Positions 10,945-23,379 are shown, numbered from the stretch's first letter. The stretch is DNA of 64,000 nucleotides from Adineta ricciae (GCA_905250025.1 CAJNOJ010000003.1:1033032-1097031), one strand, 5' to 3'. Program-made: numbers and translations. The notes: generated from the sequence alone by a model not told the origin.

Positions 10945-12522
10945 ATGGATAATAATCATGATCATGTCAATGCAAGCACTAGCAAAATAGTCGAAGGTCT
11001 GTACAGTTATGATTACTGGAATCCACTAAACTCTCACATTGCATCATATATCAAATCCCCTATTCAGTTGAGCTATATCAATTCGAAAGCATCAACAATC
11101 GGCCGTTCATTACGTCATGCTATTGTCGACCTACTTGATCATATCTTGCGGGAACCTAACGAATATGAAGAAAACGATACTACTGTAATTGGTACTGAAC
11201 ATCGCGTGTATCATACCCGCCGTTATACATTCAAACCAAATCATGATGAACGGCAGAACTCTGAAGCACCATCAATCGATAAAATTGAGTTAGATATCAG
11301 TTCGTTAGCTCCTACTGTTTTCTATCAAATACGTGACGATATTGGTGTACCAAATCGAACTTTTCGTCAATCATTTTCTGAGCATCATTTCAAAGATTTT
11401 ACCAATCCAGGTAAAAGCGGTTCATTAATGTATAAGACATTTGATGAATTATTTATCTTGAAAACTCTTCGTGAATACGAAGCACGCTTACTAATGCAGA
11501 TTCTAGGTGGCTATCATTTGCAATTAAATCAACGTCCAACGATATTGAATCGTTATGTTGGTTTGTACTCCATACGCTTTCCAACATCGATATCGACGAC
11601 TGAAACTTACATTGCAATTATGGTCAATGCATTTACACCATCATTGCAAGTCAACGAAATCTTTGATCTTAAAGGTTCGACAATGAAAAGAAAAATAGCT
11701 GGACTGTTATCCGTCGATAAATTACATCAATTGAAAGATCTCGATTTCACAGATTTATACCCCGATGGAATACGTATACCTTCCAGTGTTTATCACCGGC
11801 TGCATTTGGTAGTATCCAATGATGTGAAAGTTTTGAAAAAGCTTCGAATAACGGATTTTTCCTTGATATTAGGTATTAGACATTTAGATATGACAAACGA
11901 TGATCTTATACAGCAACGGCCCGCAGCAGGCATAGGAGCTCTTCTCCATATGAGCCAGAGATTCGCATTGATGCCAGTCATTAAACATCGCCTTTTTAGC
12001 TTACCGTCGAATTCTCTAAATGATCCGACAACTTCACCTGTTTCGTACTTAAAACCGTTAGAAATGCTTGGAGATAAACTCGATGCAAGTGTTTATTACA
12101 ATAATGATAGAATTGCATCTGCTTCCCTTCCGATCCCAGGCATCGTCAACCGAAATAATCAACGTGTTTGTTTGTACTTAGCTATCATTGATATACTTCA
12201 GACATATGATTGTATGAAATCGATGGAACATTTATTGAAGACAATTACCGATCCTAATCGACGTCGCCAATATTCGGTGGTTGATCCGAATGAGTATGAA
12301 AGACGAATTATGAAATTTCTATTTGAAACTGTCTTTATCAATGCTGGTGACAGTTTCCCGTGGCCTATCATTGACATTAGCACATCTGTCGCCGATAATG
12401 AAAGCACCGAACCAGAAGAAGACAACAAAGCTGCCCAGAATCAAACGTCGACTGGCCAAAACAAATCAGCAGTTCAACGTTTGAATTCAACTCTGAATAA
12501 TATTTGGAGATTTCGTTTCTAA
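10945..12522 (+). CDS. phosphatidylinositol-phosphate kinase (PIPK family)
   Basis: Intronless, 525 aa. PIPKs phosphorylate PI-phosphates on cytoplasmic membrane faces to make PI(4,5)P2 or related lipids. Family marks visible: glycine-rich loop GKSGS at residues 156-160, the ATP-binding lysine in FILKT at about 173, DLKGST at 241-246, the catalytic-type motif TDFSLILG near 303-310 (MDYSLL in most members), and the late aspartate in AIIDILQTY followed by a KSMEHLLK-like element. The N-terminal about 120 residues have no domain I recognise. The DYSLL tyrosine is replaced by Phe. Whether it is PIP5K-like or PIP4K-like cannot be settled by eye because the activation loop is divergent. It converges on the next gene, with 84 bp between stop codons. 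Confidence 0.85.
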   Translation: MDNNHDHVNASTSKIVEGLYSYDYWNPLNSHIASYIKSPIQLSYINSKASTIGRSLRHAIVDLLDHILREPNEYEENDTTVIGTEHRVYHTRRYTFKPNHDERQNSEAPSIDKIELDISSLAPTVFYQIRDDIGVPNRTFRQSFSEHHFKDFTNPGKSGSLMYKTFDELFILKTLREYEARLLMQILGGYHLQLNQRPTILNRYVGLYSIRFPTSISTTETYIAIMVNAFTPSLQVNEIFDLKGSTMKRKIAGLLSVDKLHQLKDLDFTDLYPDGIRIPSSVYHRLHLVVSNDVKVLKKLRITDFSLILGIRHLDMTNDDLIQQRPAAGIGALLHMSQRFALMPVIKHRLFSLPSNSLNDPTTSPVSYLKPLEMLGDKLDASVYYNNDRIASASLPIPGIVNRNNQRVCLYLAIIDILQTYDCMKSMEHLLKTITDPNRRRQYSVVDPNEYERRIMKFLFETVFINAGDSFPWPIIDISTSVADNESTEPEEDNKAAQNQTSTGQNKSAVQRLNSTLNNIWRFRF

Positions 12523-12606
12523 ATATTTATTTCATTTTTTATACACTTAAAAAAAGATATGTATATATGTATTTATTGTCTGCGGACTACTATCTCAGAC
12601 TCTATT

Positions 12607-13047
12607 TTACTTAAAATTTTCTGGTCTATACTTCTTCTTCAAACAGATAATAAAGGCTATGTTAGCTACAATGCCGATGATTCGTAAAACAAGTTCAGTC
12701 GATCGTATGAGAATACATTCCATACGCAGTGGAATTCGACCCATATTGATAACCTCAATAATACTTTTCGTTAATGTCAATCCAAGAATACAGATCAAGA
12801 TCAGTACGGAAATAATAGACATTCTTGTGCGGCAGTACCATAGAGCTAATGTAGCATATACAACATATGAAATCATGAGTAAACCGAGGGCAATCAGAAG
12901 AACTGAATCGTAGGTTGGTCGAAGACGTGATATCAAGCCGGAAATACCTTGAATGATGTATTCATAAATACCAGTTGAAATAACTTGACCATAGAATAAT
13001 GTGAGAAATATTTGTAGCCATCGTACTGAACGACTAGGCTCTGTCAT
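12607..13047 (-). CDS. small four-helix membrane protein, unknown
   Basis: Intronless, 146 aa. Four hydrophobic stretches are visible, roughly residues 10-30, 47-68, 76-97 and 117-138, with short basic loops and a basic C-terminus (KKKYRPENFK). This resembles small tetraspan proteins in topology only; I see no diagnostic motif. The frame stays open across the whole gene and has a clear Met start. Function unknown. Confidence 0.55.
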   Translation of the reverse strand: MTEPSRSVRWLQIFLTLFYGQVISTGIYEYIIQGISGLISRLRPTYDSVLLIALGLLMISYVVYATLALWYCRTRMSIISVLILICILGLTLTKSIIEVINMGRIPLRMECILIRSTELVLRIIGIVANIAFIICLKKKYRPENFK

Positions 13048-14660
13048 CGTACGACTCTGAAGCAGAAACTCCGACGAAGGAGAATATTAATATAACATTG
13101 TTTTGGTTTTCATTTGGAGAAAATATGTTACCAGATATTTTTGTGGAGGTGGATTACCAATTATGTATAAAGTTATGTGCATATGTTCCTATGCATTAGA
13201 TCGTACCATGATTAGCGAAAATCTATCATTGGCACTGGACATCAACAGCATTCAGTTGCATTAATTCACGTCTTCTATATTTGATCAACTCAAATATTTT
13301 AACTGCAGAATAATCAACACGTGAGTATTTACATATTTATTATCAGAGAGACATTGATAATAAAAATTTTATTAAAAAGTAAAAAAATTGGGTTTATAGT
13401 CTTTTATTCAGTGTAAACACAGCCAGAAGTGTGCCATAGTATGGTGAACTTGACGACATGTAAATAGACGAGATTGCGCTGACTTGTTAATTTACGTGTA
13501 TACATTATTGTGTTGATTGCAAATAGTTGTCGATAAATCATCGCTAAATGGAAGAGTTTGCTGTTATTCATACTGACTCCGTCTACACCTTCATTTTCTG
13601 AATATGGACTAAACGAAAAAAATTAATTCGATCAAACAATTCATTACTAGAAATCTTCAAATTCATTGTCGTTTCACGAACGACTCGATTAGTGTAACCC
13701 ATGTTTCGTGCAGTTAGATCGAGTTAAACATCGATGCTCAATGGCGAAAATCTTCAACCAAACAGCATTTCTACATTTTTTTTGTACGATGTTCAGTGGA
13801 TTACTACTTGGCTCTTTCTTTGCAACAAAGAGAACATCACTTATTCTATGCCCATTGTTTTCGCAATGTTGATACATGCGCATTTGGATCCTATCTAAAC
13901 AAAGCAAAAAGATTATTTTTAATTGCAAAAGCGAATGCATGAAGCTATGTGCGATATTTCTATTTCATCAAGGATCGAACGTCTGTTGCCATGCGATGAT
14001 TCACTGAAGGAAAAATTGCCGTCTCGGCGTGAAATTTCTCTAGCTCTTTTGTCGGTGATTACCATTGCAAAAATATTTTAGAATATAGTTGACCCCTGGA
14101 AAGCGTTCTTACGTACATCTGCTATTGCTCGAATGTCATGAAGCAGGGTAGAACCACACGACTTTTGAATGCTTACCTATCAGTTGGTCAGATGATTGAG
14201 TTAACTAAGATCCATTTTTTCCTCGTTTCTCAAACTAATCATAACCTGAAATGAACAGAAACCAATTGAATTTTCACTACAACACGTTTTCATACTCACC
14301 GCCAGTGATTTCCTTCCGTGATATCAATACCAAACCTGTTCTACATTAAACGTTTGAGAATAATTTCTTTTCAGTAAGGGATTTATTATGTAACATGAAT
14401 GATAAACAAAACAAATGTATGCCATCATACGCTGTAATTTCTGCCTTGTTATAGCGATGATGATATAAGGATAATAGTTCATGACATGTTGATAAATAAA
14501 AAAAGAGAAAGAGAAGAAACAAAGAGACAAGCATCTATCGTTGCAGATATGCGCACACATGAACAATAAGGTATTAGTATACAAAGACGACAATAAATTG
14601 GATTGTTCCTCTATTTGCCTTCATAATGTCATTAATATTATTGAGTAATTAAATAATTAA
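13048..14660. other. intergenic, nothing recognised
   Basis: About 1.6 kb. Several short minus-strand frames (13689-13940, 14324-14593) lack recognisable domains. No RNA gene noticed. Confidence 0.5.
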
Positions 14661-15661
14661 TTAAACAGCGTTCATATCAACTGAATCGGTATCAAGTTTC
14701 GTTTGGGCCATGTATTTGTCAAGGTCGCTATCGAGTGTTTCTTTTGAGACATTTGCATTATTATTATTATTATTATTATTTCGATTGTTATTTCGACCAT
14801 TGCCACGACCACGTGAAAATGCCTTATTGCCACGACCGCCGCCGCGATTGCCGCCACGACCTCGATTTGGTCTAATTGAATAACCGAAGAATTCGTTTAC
14901 TTTTTCCATCATTGACAATCTTTTACCTGTTGACAAAACGTCGACCTTGATTATTATTATTTCCACGTCTTTGAAAGCCACCAAAACGGCCACCAATGTT
15001 GTTGTTTAGAAAGCCACGTCGTTTCGAACGAAATATACGTGCTATGAAAACAGGCATTCCGATGTATTCATTTCCGACTGTATACACTGAAACATACTTC
15101 CAATTCGACCTTGCCCACCAAGTCGTACACCCATTCCACTTTGTCCACCGAAAAGATACGAATTGACACCACCACCACCACCTCCACGTCTTCGATTACC
15201 ACCGCTGAGACGTTGAAATACACGTGGTGCACGAGGAGGGTTAAATGCCCGATTTGTAATTGCATTATTATCAAGACCACGTCGATAGTTGATACTCCTC
15301 TAGAAGGAATCAGACGTTAAAGTCAAAACAAAACTAGATTTGATCTCAGCAATGTGAAAATTTCAAGTGTCCTTGGTGACAACGAATATTTCAGAAAAAA
15401 CTCCGTACCTTTTTAAGACGAGTGGCAATGTTCAGTGTTGCTGATCGTTTGTTTGCAAATAATTCCCGGCGAGATTGCGGAATTATAACATTTGTTTGTT
15501 GAGGAATGCGAGGCGTCGGAGGAGCTTGTTTCGCAATTTCACCGAATCTAGTTTTCAGTCGTTAAATTATATGAATTCAGTGGGAAATTATGGTCTGGAA
15601 CATACCTTTGATCGAGCGATAGCTTCGTAGCTGCTTTCAAAATAATTTTACTACCATTCAT
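14661..15661 (-). CDS. CHTOP: CHTOP (chromatin target of PRMT1), mRNA export factor
   Basis: Five exons, minus strand: 15661-15606, 15547-15409, 15299-15098, 15041-14927 and 14871-14661. All junctions are GT-AG and phase is kept, giving 240 aa against 248 in human. The N-terminus (SKIILKAATKLSLDQRF) matches the conserved start of CHTOP, which binds the TREX complex. The centre is rich in Arg-Gly and Gly-Gly-Arg, the substrate of arginine methylation by PRMT1. The C-terminus (LDSDLDKYMAQTKLDTD) matches the family's FoP-type box, which contacts the UAP56/DDX39 helicase. A poly-Asn run encoded by (TTA)n on the plus strand sits just before that box. Role: nuclear mRNP assembly and export. The gene diverges from the calmin-like gene, 2.46 kb away. 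Confidence 0.9.
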
Positions 15662-18125
15662 TTCTCTTTTATGTGTAATACGAAAGAAATAGTTCCAATG
15701 AAAAACAACGAAATGAAATGAATGTCAAATAAAAATGGTAGCGTTATCTTTCTTCCTTGTGATATGTCAGTGAGGTGCAACCATAAATAACAATAAACAA
15801 CGTATTGATTGGTCAATGGGATATCTGAGAAAAAGAAATCGAAATAGTTTCCAAAAAATTGCTTTTAAGCGAAATATTTATTGAAAAATACTCTATGCGA
15901 TTAAAGATTTTCTAATATAATTTCTTCGGAGAGGCAAAGGAAGATATTTTGATTGGTAGAAAGTTTCAACCAATGGAAATACGAGTTAGCTGATCGATCG
16001 TACGGATAAGATTTGGTTTTTAAATCGTTTTTTGCGTGACGAATTTTTTGTTGTATGTCTGAATCAATATTCAGATGGTGCAACGAAGAACATCACCGCA
16101 TCGGTTGATGCGCATACTGTCGATTGTGTTCAGCAACAAAATGCCGTGTCGTGTGGATTTAATCAAAAATCGTGAATGCCACTGCCTTTTTTTCAAACTA
16201 AAGTGTTATTTGTGTTGATATACATCAATATATCATCGTAAGTACTTATGTAATGACAAAAAATATTATGTTTACAAAAGAACGTCAACAATCTTGCATA
16301 TGTTTGTTTATGTATAGAGTTTTTATGTTTCATAGAAGGTGATGTTTTAAGTATATCCGCTTGCATCATAATCTTAAACCTTCTTTCCTCTCCCCCAAAA
16401 GAACTATTTTACTCTAATAGTATGTTACACTGAGTAATAGGAACTCTCACTAATATTCGCACAGTTTTCTTTAGAGACACAGACGAATGATGATTTCATG
16501 TTTTATATATCGAATGATTGAGGGTGTCATGTATCCCCTTCTACTTACATCCAAGTATTGAAGCGTGGTGCATCAGACGGTGAAATTTGTGTATATTATA
16601 ATCGAATAGCACGAGAAAAAACAAAGTTTGTTTAGTTTTGGTTCATATAATTTAAATTCTTTCTTACACAAATAGTTTATTCTTTAGGATTCTTTCAAAT
16701 ATGCGTCAAATAAATATTCTTCTGCATGATTCAACTAGTTAATGTAGCGAGGCGATTATAAAGAAAAAGCATGGCCGTTTTTATTGCACCTCTTCCTATG
16801 TGCTACGAAAAATGACCTGAACTAAGTCAAAAGATAGATTTCCTCGAGCTAATATACACGTACGTGTCTAAATGATGTACATGCGAATGTTTCTTTTCTT
16901 ATTTAATCAACATATGAAGCTCGTCAGTCTGACTCAATCTTTTCGTTCTTTCCTTCGTTATATTGTCTTATATGTGTTATGCTATTTGCTCAATTTGATG
17001 TATTCAACAGCTCATTTTCTTCCTTCCCTCCCTTGTGTATACCTCACGTAATAGTAATTTTTCATTTAGTCAACTAATAGTCGGTGGCCATTTTACACCC
17101 GTTAACACTCAAGGCGAAATGAACATGTTCTTCTTAACTCAACGAATACTACAAGCATAGTAATAGGAGTCACCGTAACCATTTTCATTATCGAGCATAT
17201 TTCGTTGACTGATCGAAGGTTCGTTCTTATAGTCTATAGACATTAGGTGAGTGTATCCGGTATTTATTCTGGTGAACAAATATTGACCGCAAGTCTTGAT
17301 ATACATTAAGATAATGATAGACAGAAGAAGGAGAAGAAGAAAAAACGGAAAGAAATGAATATAAAAGATCGTTGTTTCTTCTCTGCCGCGTATGCCAGCT
17401 CACATTTAATTCTCTGTTCTTTTCTTTTCTTTTCTTTTCTTTTCTTTTCTTGTTACTCTCATTTCTCTTTGACGCGACAAAATATGAGAAATTTGTCAGC
17501 AGCACAAGAGAAACATCAGCTCAGAAGCGTCATTGAATTCGACTGTTTTCTTTTGGAAAAAAATGAATGAGTAGGCGAGAAGAGAGAGCGTGCGTGAGTG
17601 ATGAGAGACTGAAATTATATAGAGGGAAACAACAGAATGAAATAGCGCCATTAATCGTTACTGCTACTGCCGACGGTAGAAAAAACGAGACAGAGAAAAA
17701 GAATGAAACTGATTTGACTGTGAGTAGAGTATCGAATATAATCAGCTGAATAAGAAGAAAGCAGATGAAAATGTTTATTTTTCGAATAAATTCAACTGCT
17801 GTTTTTCATTAGTATGTGTTTAGTCAATTTTTCGTCCGCGAAGAAAAAGTACGTCAACATATTCTCATTGTTATGCGAATTTGAAACACATAGTCAGTTA
17901 ACGACCTTTTCTTTCCTACTTCGTCTTTCTCTCTTTTTTACTAATCGCTTTTTTTTCTCTTTTTACTTTCATTCATCATATATTACCCCATCCAATTTCT
18001 GTATTTTCAGTCGTGGCAAATCTATGTGCTATTCAATCGTGAAATCTAGTCGGTGATGATTATTTTGCCATTAGAATCTCAATTATGTTAACGATATTAC
18101 CCACAATGAGTACTGTTATTTCATA
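15662..18125. other. intergenic with low-complexity tracts
   Basis: About 2.5 kb between two divergent genes, with pyrimidine-rich stretches. A clear microsatellite lies at 17420-17450. Open frames overlapping the tracts are low complexity and not credible genes. Confidence 0.5.
17420..17450. repeat. (TTTTC)n microsatellite
   Basis: About six tandem copies of a TTTTC pentamer, read directly from the sequence. It lies in the intergenic space upstream of the calmin-like gene. Confidence 0.8.
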
Positions 18126-21100
18126 ATGTTAACATACATTGAACGATGTGGATGGTGTTCGTCCTTGGCGTCGTCGTCCACAAAAAATCCCTCGAATGTT
18201 GATCAGTCAACAAAGCCTTGTCCAATTCCATCGTCATCGCGTGCTTCAACATCAATGCTCTTGAATAGGGATAGTATTTCTCTTCGTACCAATTCCATCT
18301 CGTCGTCTACATGCTCAGACGAGAAAAGAAACAAAACATCTACAACTCTTCGGCATTCATCAGGAGAACAAAGCAACGATTATTATACAAATAAACGTAT
18401 CGAAGAATTACACGAACGGATGGATGATATACAACTAACAAATTTTCTCAAATTCATCAATCATCATTTGTCATTGCGAAAAGATCATGAGCAACTTCAT
18501 ATCAATGATTTTATCAAAGATCTATCCAATGGACATGTATTAATTGATCTGATCGAAATTTTATCTTCAAGCAAATTCAAACGTGAACGCGGTCACACAC
18601 GGTTTCATTCGTTAACGAACGTGCAGATCGTCCTAGATTACTTAAAATCACGTATGCAACATATTAACATTTCGCCACACGAAATCGTTTCAGGAAACCG
18701 CAAACAAATCCTCGCTCTACTATGGATCATAATGAAAACATTCGATTTTCCAGGCTTTCGCATAACAAATAAGAACTGTTTCGTAGAAAACACGCTACTA
18801 GGGTGTGGTCAAGATCGCAGTGTCACTGTTAAATGGTTGAACAGCATCTTGAATCAAAGTCTCAATTCGATTCAAGTCTATATCAAAGATTTTTATCTTC
18901 AAACATGGATTAATGGTTATTATTTATCGATGATCATTAAATATTTAGTACCATTGAGTATAAAATACTTAACGATGAAATGTTTCGATTATTTGAAACA
19001 GCTAGAAACTGCTCATTCACAAGACAAACAACGATTTTATTTATGTTTGACCATTTCTAATTATTGTTTTGACACGTTGACAGCAATCGACGAAAAAGAT
19101 CAAAGCGAACGATGTTTGTTTCGATATTTTACTGAATTACAACAGAATATACTCGCTATTCTTAAAACGAATCATACTAGTAAATTATTACAAAGTAATC
19201 CTTACACTAAACAAATACTTGATACAGTTATTCAAACAAGCATCTCATCAACAGGTAAATGTCAATGAAATCATTTTATCATGGTGATGCAATAGATTAA
19301 ATCAATATGTATTTCTTATTTGTAGGACAATCGACACATGTAATTAATAATAATGATCAATATTTGACTTGTATTGAAGACGATCAGCAGCAGCACATTT
19401 CAACAGTTGGACATAAAGATTTACCGATGAATTCTCGAGGCCAATCAGTGTTATCAGCGGGTGGTCCTCGTGAATCAACAAATTTACGAACAGTAGAAAA
19501 ACCTCGATTAGTTAACGATCAACGAGAACAGCAACAGCGTAATAGCCGGTCAGAAAGAAAAAATCAATGGGAGAAAACGGAAACTTTACAAAGGTATTGA
19601 AAAAGAAAGAATTTGTAATTAGAGGATAAGACGATGTCATTGACCTATTGCATAAGATATGTTAAAGTTTCGATCAAGTCGCGCGATAAAGACTCTATTG
19701 TTCATGCTAATGAGAAACTCTCTAAGGTTTCAGTTGATAATTCAATTTTTGCATCGTCGAAGGCGAGTCTGTGTGTAGGAACGAATGCTTATCATTTGAA
19801 ATGTCACATCGATAATATACATAGATTTACTACGGAGTCTGTATATTTTTCTTTTAGTGACTTGCCTACTGTGAACAGTCATGATAACAGAGTGGTTATA
19901 ATAGCTGAAAAACAACTTTCACCTAATGATACTCCAGGGAAATCAGACCAATCGGTATCGTTACCAGTTTCAAATGAACACGAGAGCAAATCGGACCAAT
20001 CAGTTGTTGCATGCCAAAATGTCGAACAATCCACGTCAACAGTTGAACAGACTAATCCTATAAACGAGCAACAGACACAACTGAACGTCGAAATAGAAGA
20101 TCAATCTGAGAATAATGAAAACATTGAAAAGGAAGTTTCAATTCCTACAAATGAAACATTAGATCAACCTGTTACAATACTCGATGAGCCACAAGAAAAT
20201 GAACAACCATTGAACATAGGTGAGCCTTCCAATGAAAATACTAAAGAATCCGATGAAACTGAAAAGTCTCCAATCGTATCAGAACAAGAGCAAATTTCCT
20301 CAAACATCACCCTTAAATGCGAAGAAATGCAACGAACTGACACATCAAACATAGACGAGATATTATCTGCAGTAAACCATGAAAACGTTGAACAACTTAT
20401 TGACAATAATTCGTCTGATTATGCAAATGTTACCGTACGGGAAAGATCACACGAAGAATTTTTGTTATTTAATGAAATACCTGAACCGGAAATAACAGTA
20501 ACATCTGTTGCGACAGATGTAGAATCAAAACAACCTACAATGGAAGAATCAGCATCGATTATCTTGTCAAACGAAAAAAGCGCAGAAAAATTGAATGAAA
20601 ATAACACATCTGCTCCACTAACTGCCACCAATGAACCAATTCTGTCTACAGTGCCTAAGAATAAAACTAAAAAACGTGTAAAAAAGAAAATCGTTAATGA
20701 AATACCAACGAAATTTAACGAACAACCAGCAATTAAAGTTGAAGAAACGGAAGATAACAAATCTGACTGTGCACCTTCGACAATCTCATCAATCAGCAAA
20801 CCACAAGATTATAAACAAGCGGAATTACAAGCGGTAACGAATCTCATTCCCATCATCAGAAAAGAAGAACAACCGATCGTTGATGAACCAATCCAAAGTA
20901 TTGTTTCAAACTCTGTCATTATGATTACAAAACAGTCGAACGATGAAGTGAACAAATCGACAGCAATTAACAGTAAAATATCCAATCATAACGTGAAGAA
21001 ACTTCCGCAAGTTGCATCGTCAAATAAAGAAAACCATGATTTTTCAACATTCAACAAACAACCAGTCTCTGTTGTGAAAGAATCTGATCAACATAAACTA

Positions 21101-21929
21101 CCAAACGAGCAAGCAACAGGACACAAACGTGATAGATCTTTTGATATTATCCACACGTCATCAACAAAAGCAGACAGCGAACCAGTTCAACCAGCTGCTT
21201 CAAGTGACAAACAAGAGCATGTTACATTATCAAAGAAACGGGTCATTTCACCGATAGTGTCACTCGAGAAATCGGAACAAACTATCGCGGCAAGTGAAGT
21301 AATCGATCATGTACCATTGATGAGTACAAATAAGAGATCCGAACAATCTGAAGCATTACTCAAACGACAAGAACAGTCGGTCAATTCACTTGAACAAGCA
21401 TGCACTCCGGCTGTATTACGTACCGAGACAAATAAGTTACCATCTACAAAGAAAAAATCTCGAGCATCAAATGCTAGAAAAGTCAACCCGATAGTTACAA
21501 ATGAAGATTCACGTGAAATACCATCTGAAAATGAAAAGAACAACATCGAAACACTGTCAATCATCCAAGAACAGAAACCACAGGCTGTTCTCGTCGAAAC
21601 TGCCAAGGATAAATTATCGCCTGATGAGTAAATATCATTTGAGAATCAATTATTGTTCTACCTGCTTCTCTTTTTCTTCTTTCAGCGACAAAGCTCAATC
21701 TTCAAGTGTCTTACGGTCTCGCAAAAATAAAAAGAAAAAGACAGTTGCAACAACTAATACGACCTTGATTGAGAAGGCCTCATCAGTTACTCTAACACCA
21801 ACAGCAAATCGTAGTTTTTTTCTCACCATCCAAGATTGTTTACTTGATCGAAAAAGCATTGCATTCAAATTTGTTTTTATTCTTGCTTGTGTGTGCTTTT
21901 CGATATATTATTATTGTTCTCTTGCCTGA
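18126..21929 (+). CDS. CLMN: calmin-like protein: tandem CH domains and C-terminal membrane anchor
   Basis: Four exons: 18126-19254, 19326-19593, 19657-21627 and 21686-21929. Phase is kept at all junctions, giving 1203 aa. The acceptor of exon 3 (CATAAG) is weak and the least certain. Residues about 95-205 form a calponin-homology domain (DLSNGHVLIDLIEIL, LLWIIMKTFDF). A second, degenerate CH-like region follows (SVTVKWLNSILN onward). The next about 750 residues are low complexity, rich in Glu, Ser, Asn, Gln and Thr. The end is basic (RKNKKKK) followed by a single hydrophobic segment (FKFVFILACVCFSIYYY) a few residues from the stop, i.e. tail-anchored. Tandem CH plus tail anchor is the calmin architecture; nesprins share it but end in a KASH motif with PPPX, absent here. 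Likely role: linking actin to ER or nuclear membrane. Confidence 0.75.
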
Positions 21930-22183
21930 GTGATATTTATTTCATGTTGTTAGTTGAATACAATCAACATTATCTTGTTCGAAAAAAAAGAAAGGAAAAC
22001 CAATGCAACAACTAAACCTGTCTCTGATTTTTTTAAACATCACCTCATAATCTTTCTTCAATGAGCAAGTTTTGTGTAAACAGTTTTTTTTGTCTTGTTT
22101 TGGAATACATACGGATGAAACTGACAGAATTATAGATACAGTTTTACATACAAATGTGCTTATAGATTTGTTTGAATGAATGT

Positions 22184-22302
22184 TGTTAACGCCTTTTGTT
22201 CTCTCGATTCTGTCGTTTTCTCTCGTATGTATATATTCGTGTTTCGCTTGATATAATAGATAGATATATACCGAAGCGACTCTCGAGGAGAGCCACCTAA
22301 CA
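22184..22302 (+). repeat. 5' LTR
   Basis: 119 bp, bounded by TGTTA...TAACA. Differs from the 3' LTR at two sites (G/A near its start and C/T at about 22277). Confidence 0.92.
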
Positions 22303-22305
22303 TAT

Positions 22306-22319
22306 TGGTGCCGTGACCC
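22306..22319 (+). other. tRNA primer-binding site (PBS)
   Basis: TGGTGCCGTGACCC lies three bases inside the 5' LTR end. TGG at the start pairs with the universal tRNA 3' CCA. The tRNA species was not identified. Confidence 0.7.
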
Positions 22320-23194
22320 ACTCTTCTTTTACTTTTTCTCGTTGAAAAGAAGGGATAATTACTGGGAATCTTAACTCATCCTAACGGAAAGAGTGATTTA
22401 TTTCTCATCCATTACGGGAAGAGAGTGGAACACAATCAACTACGAAAATTTTAATTAGGATCATCGGAATTATCCAGCCGAAAACTGTAAGAATTTTTCA
22501 TCTACTCGAATTTTCTTTTTCGTTCTTTGTAAACCAATCCACACACGTCGCGGACGATATCCGACGGACAGCAGAAGAAATCAGTGCAGATCTTTATTTA
22601 CACATTCGGCCTATACGAAAATGTCCTCACTGGCAGTAAAAGACACAGCACCGAGAAATATCTCGGCAGACGAAATACAAATGAATACAAACCTCGACGA
22701 ACAAGATGACGAAATCTGATGCCTGGATCGATTTTACCTCGATGGAGCTCCGACAATTACATGCTAGTCAACAAGAAGCAATGAAGAAAATTAATGAGTT
22801 TCCGGTGAATCTGATGAAAACGCACTCGTCCTGACTTTGTACATCGAATTATACGACCCATCTATTATCGGTACGATTATCGAAAAATCAGGGCACAGCT
22901 GCAAGAAGACAAAGTCCACCACACGCACCAGATCCGAATCAATGAAGCAAAATCCGAAGTGACAATCAACTTCAAATCGGACGAACTGAGAGAACATGGG
23001 GAAAAGAAAGTCCCGATCAGTTACTTCACACGCAGTCAATATTACAAACGCTGGAAGCAAAATTAAAAACAAAAAAAAAACAAAAAAAAAAAGAAAACAA
23101 ACTCACTCAACAGCGACAACTACCAGAACCACTGGTCACGATAATCATTATTTCGTCGACCGAAACAGAACCAATGATAGAATCATTAGTCATC

Positions 23195-23221
23195 GCACAC
23201 ACACACACACACACACACACA
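23195..23221. repeat. (CA)n microsatellite inside the LTR element
   Basis: About 13 CA dinucleotides in tandem, within the element interior. Confidence 0.85.
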
Positions 23222-23244
23222 TTCAAATTCACACACGTTCCACT

Positions 23245-23259
23245 GTATGGAGGGGCGCA
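23245..23259 (+). other. polypurine-like tract before 3' LTR
   Basis: Purine-rich GGAGGGG immediately precedes the 3' LTR, the expected position of the plus-strand primer. It is short and interrupted. Confidence 0.5.
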
Positions 23260-23378
23260 TGTTAACACCTTTTGTTCTCTCGATTCTGTCGTTTTCTCTC
23301 GTATGTATATATTCGTGTTTCGCTTGATATAATAGATAGATATATACCGAAGTGACTCTCGAGGAGAGCCACCTAACA
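23260..23378 (+). repeat. 3' LTR
   Basis: 119 bp, 117 of 119 positions identical to the 5' LTR. It ends one base before the second AATGT target copy, whose ATG starts the next gene. Any promoter in this LTR would read straight into that gene. Confidence 0.92.
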
Positions 23379-23379
23379 A

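Larger units (their letters stand above)
22184..23378 (+). mobile_element. miniature, non-autonomous LTR retrotransposon (1195 bp)
   Basis: Complete element: two 119-bp LTRs (22184-22302, 23260-23378) that both begin TGTTA and end TAACA and differ at only two positions. It is flanked by a 5-bp target duplication AATGT (22179-22183 and 23379-23383). A primer-binding-like site follows the 5' LTR and a purine-rich tract precedes the 3' LTR. The 957-bp interior has only short broken frames (22621-22716, 22705-22821) that could be Gag remnants, an A-rich run near 23065-23100 and a (CA)n run at 23195-23220. No protease, reverse transcriptase or integrase is present, so it must have moved with enzymes supplied in trans, or is an internal-deletion derivative. 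Near-identical LTRs imply a recent insertion. Confidence 0.92.

Noticed and set aside
17355-17570. Plus-strand frame over the TTTTC microsatellite
   Set aside because: Translation of a low-complexity tract (repeating FLFFS), not a gene.
22996-23265. Lys/Thr/His-rich plus-strand frame
   Set aside because: Translation of the A-rich run and (CA)n repeat inside the LTR element.
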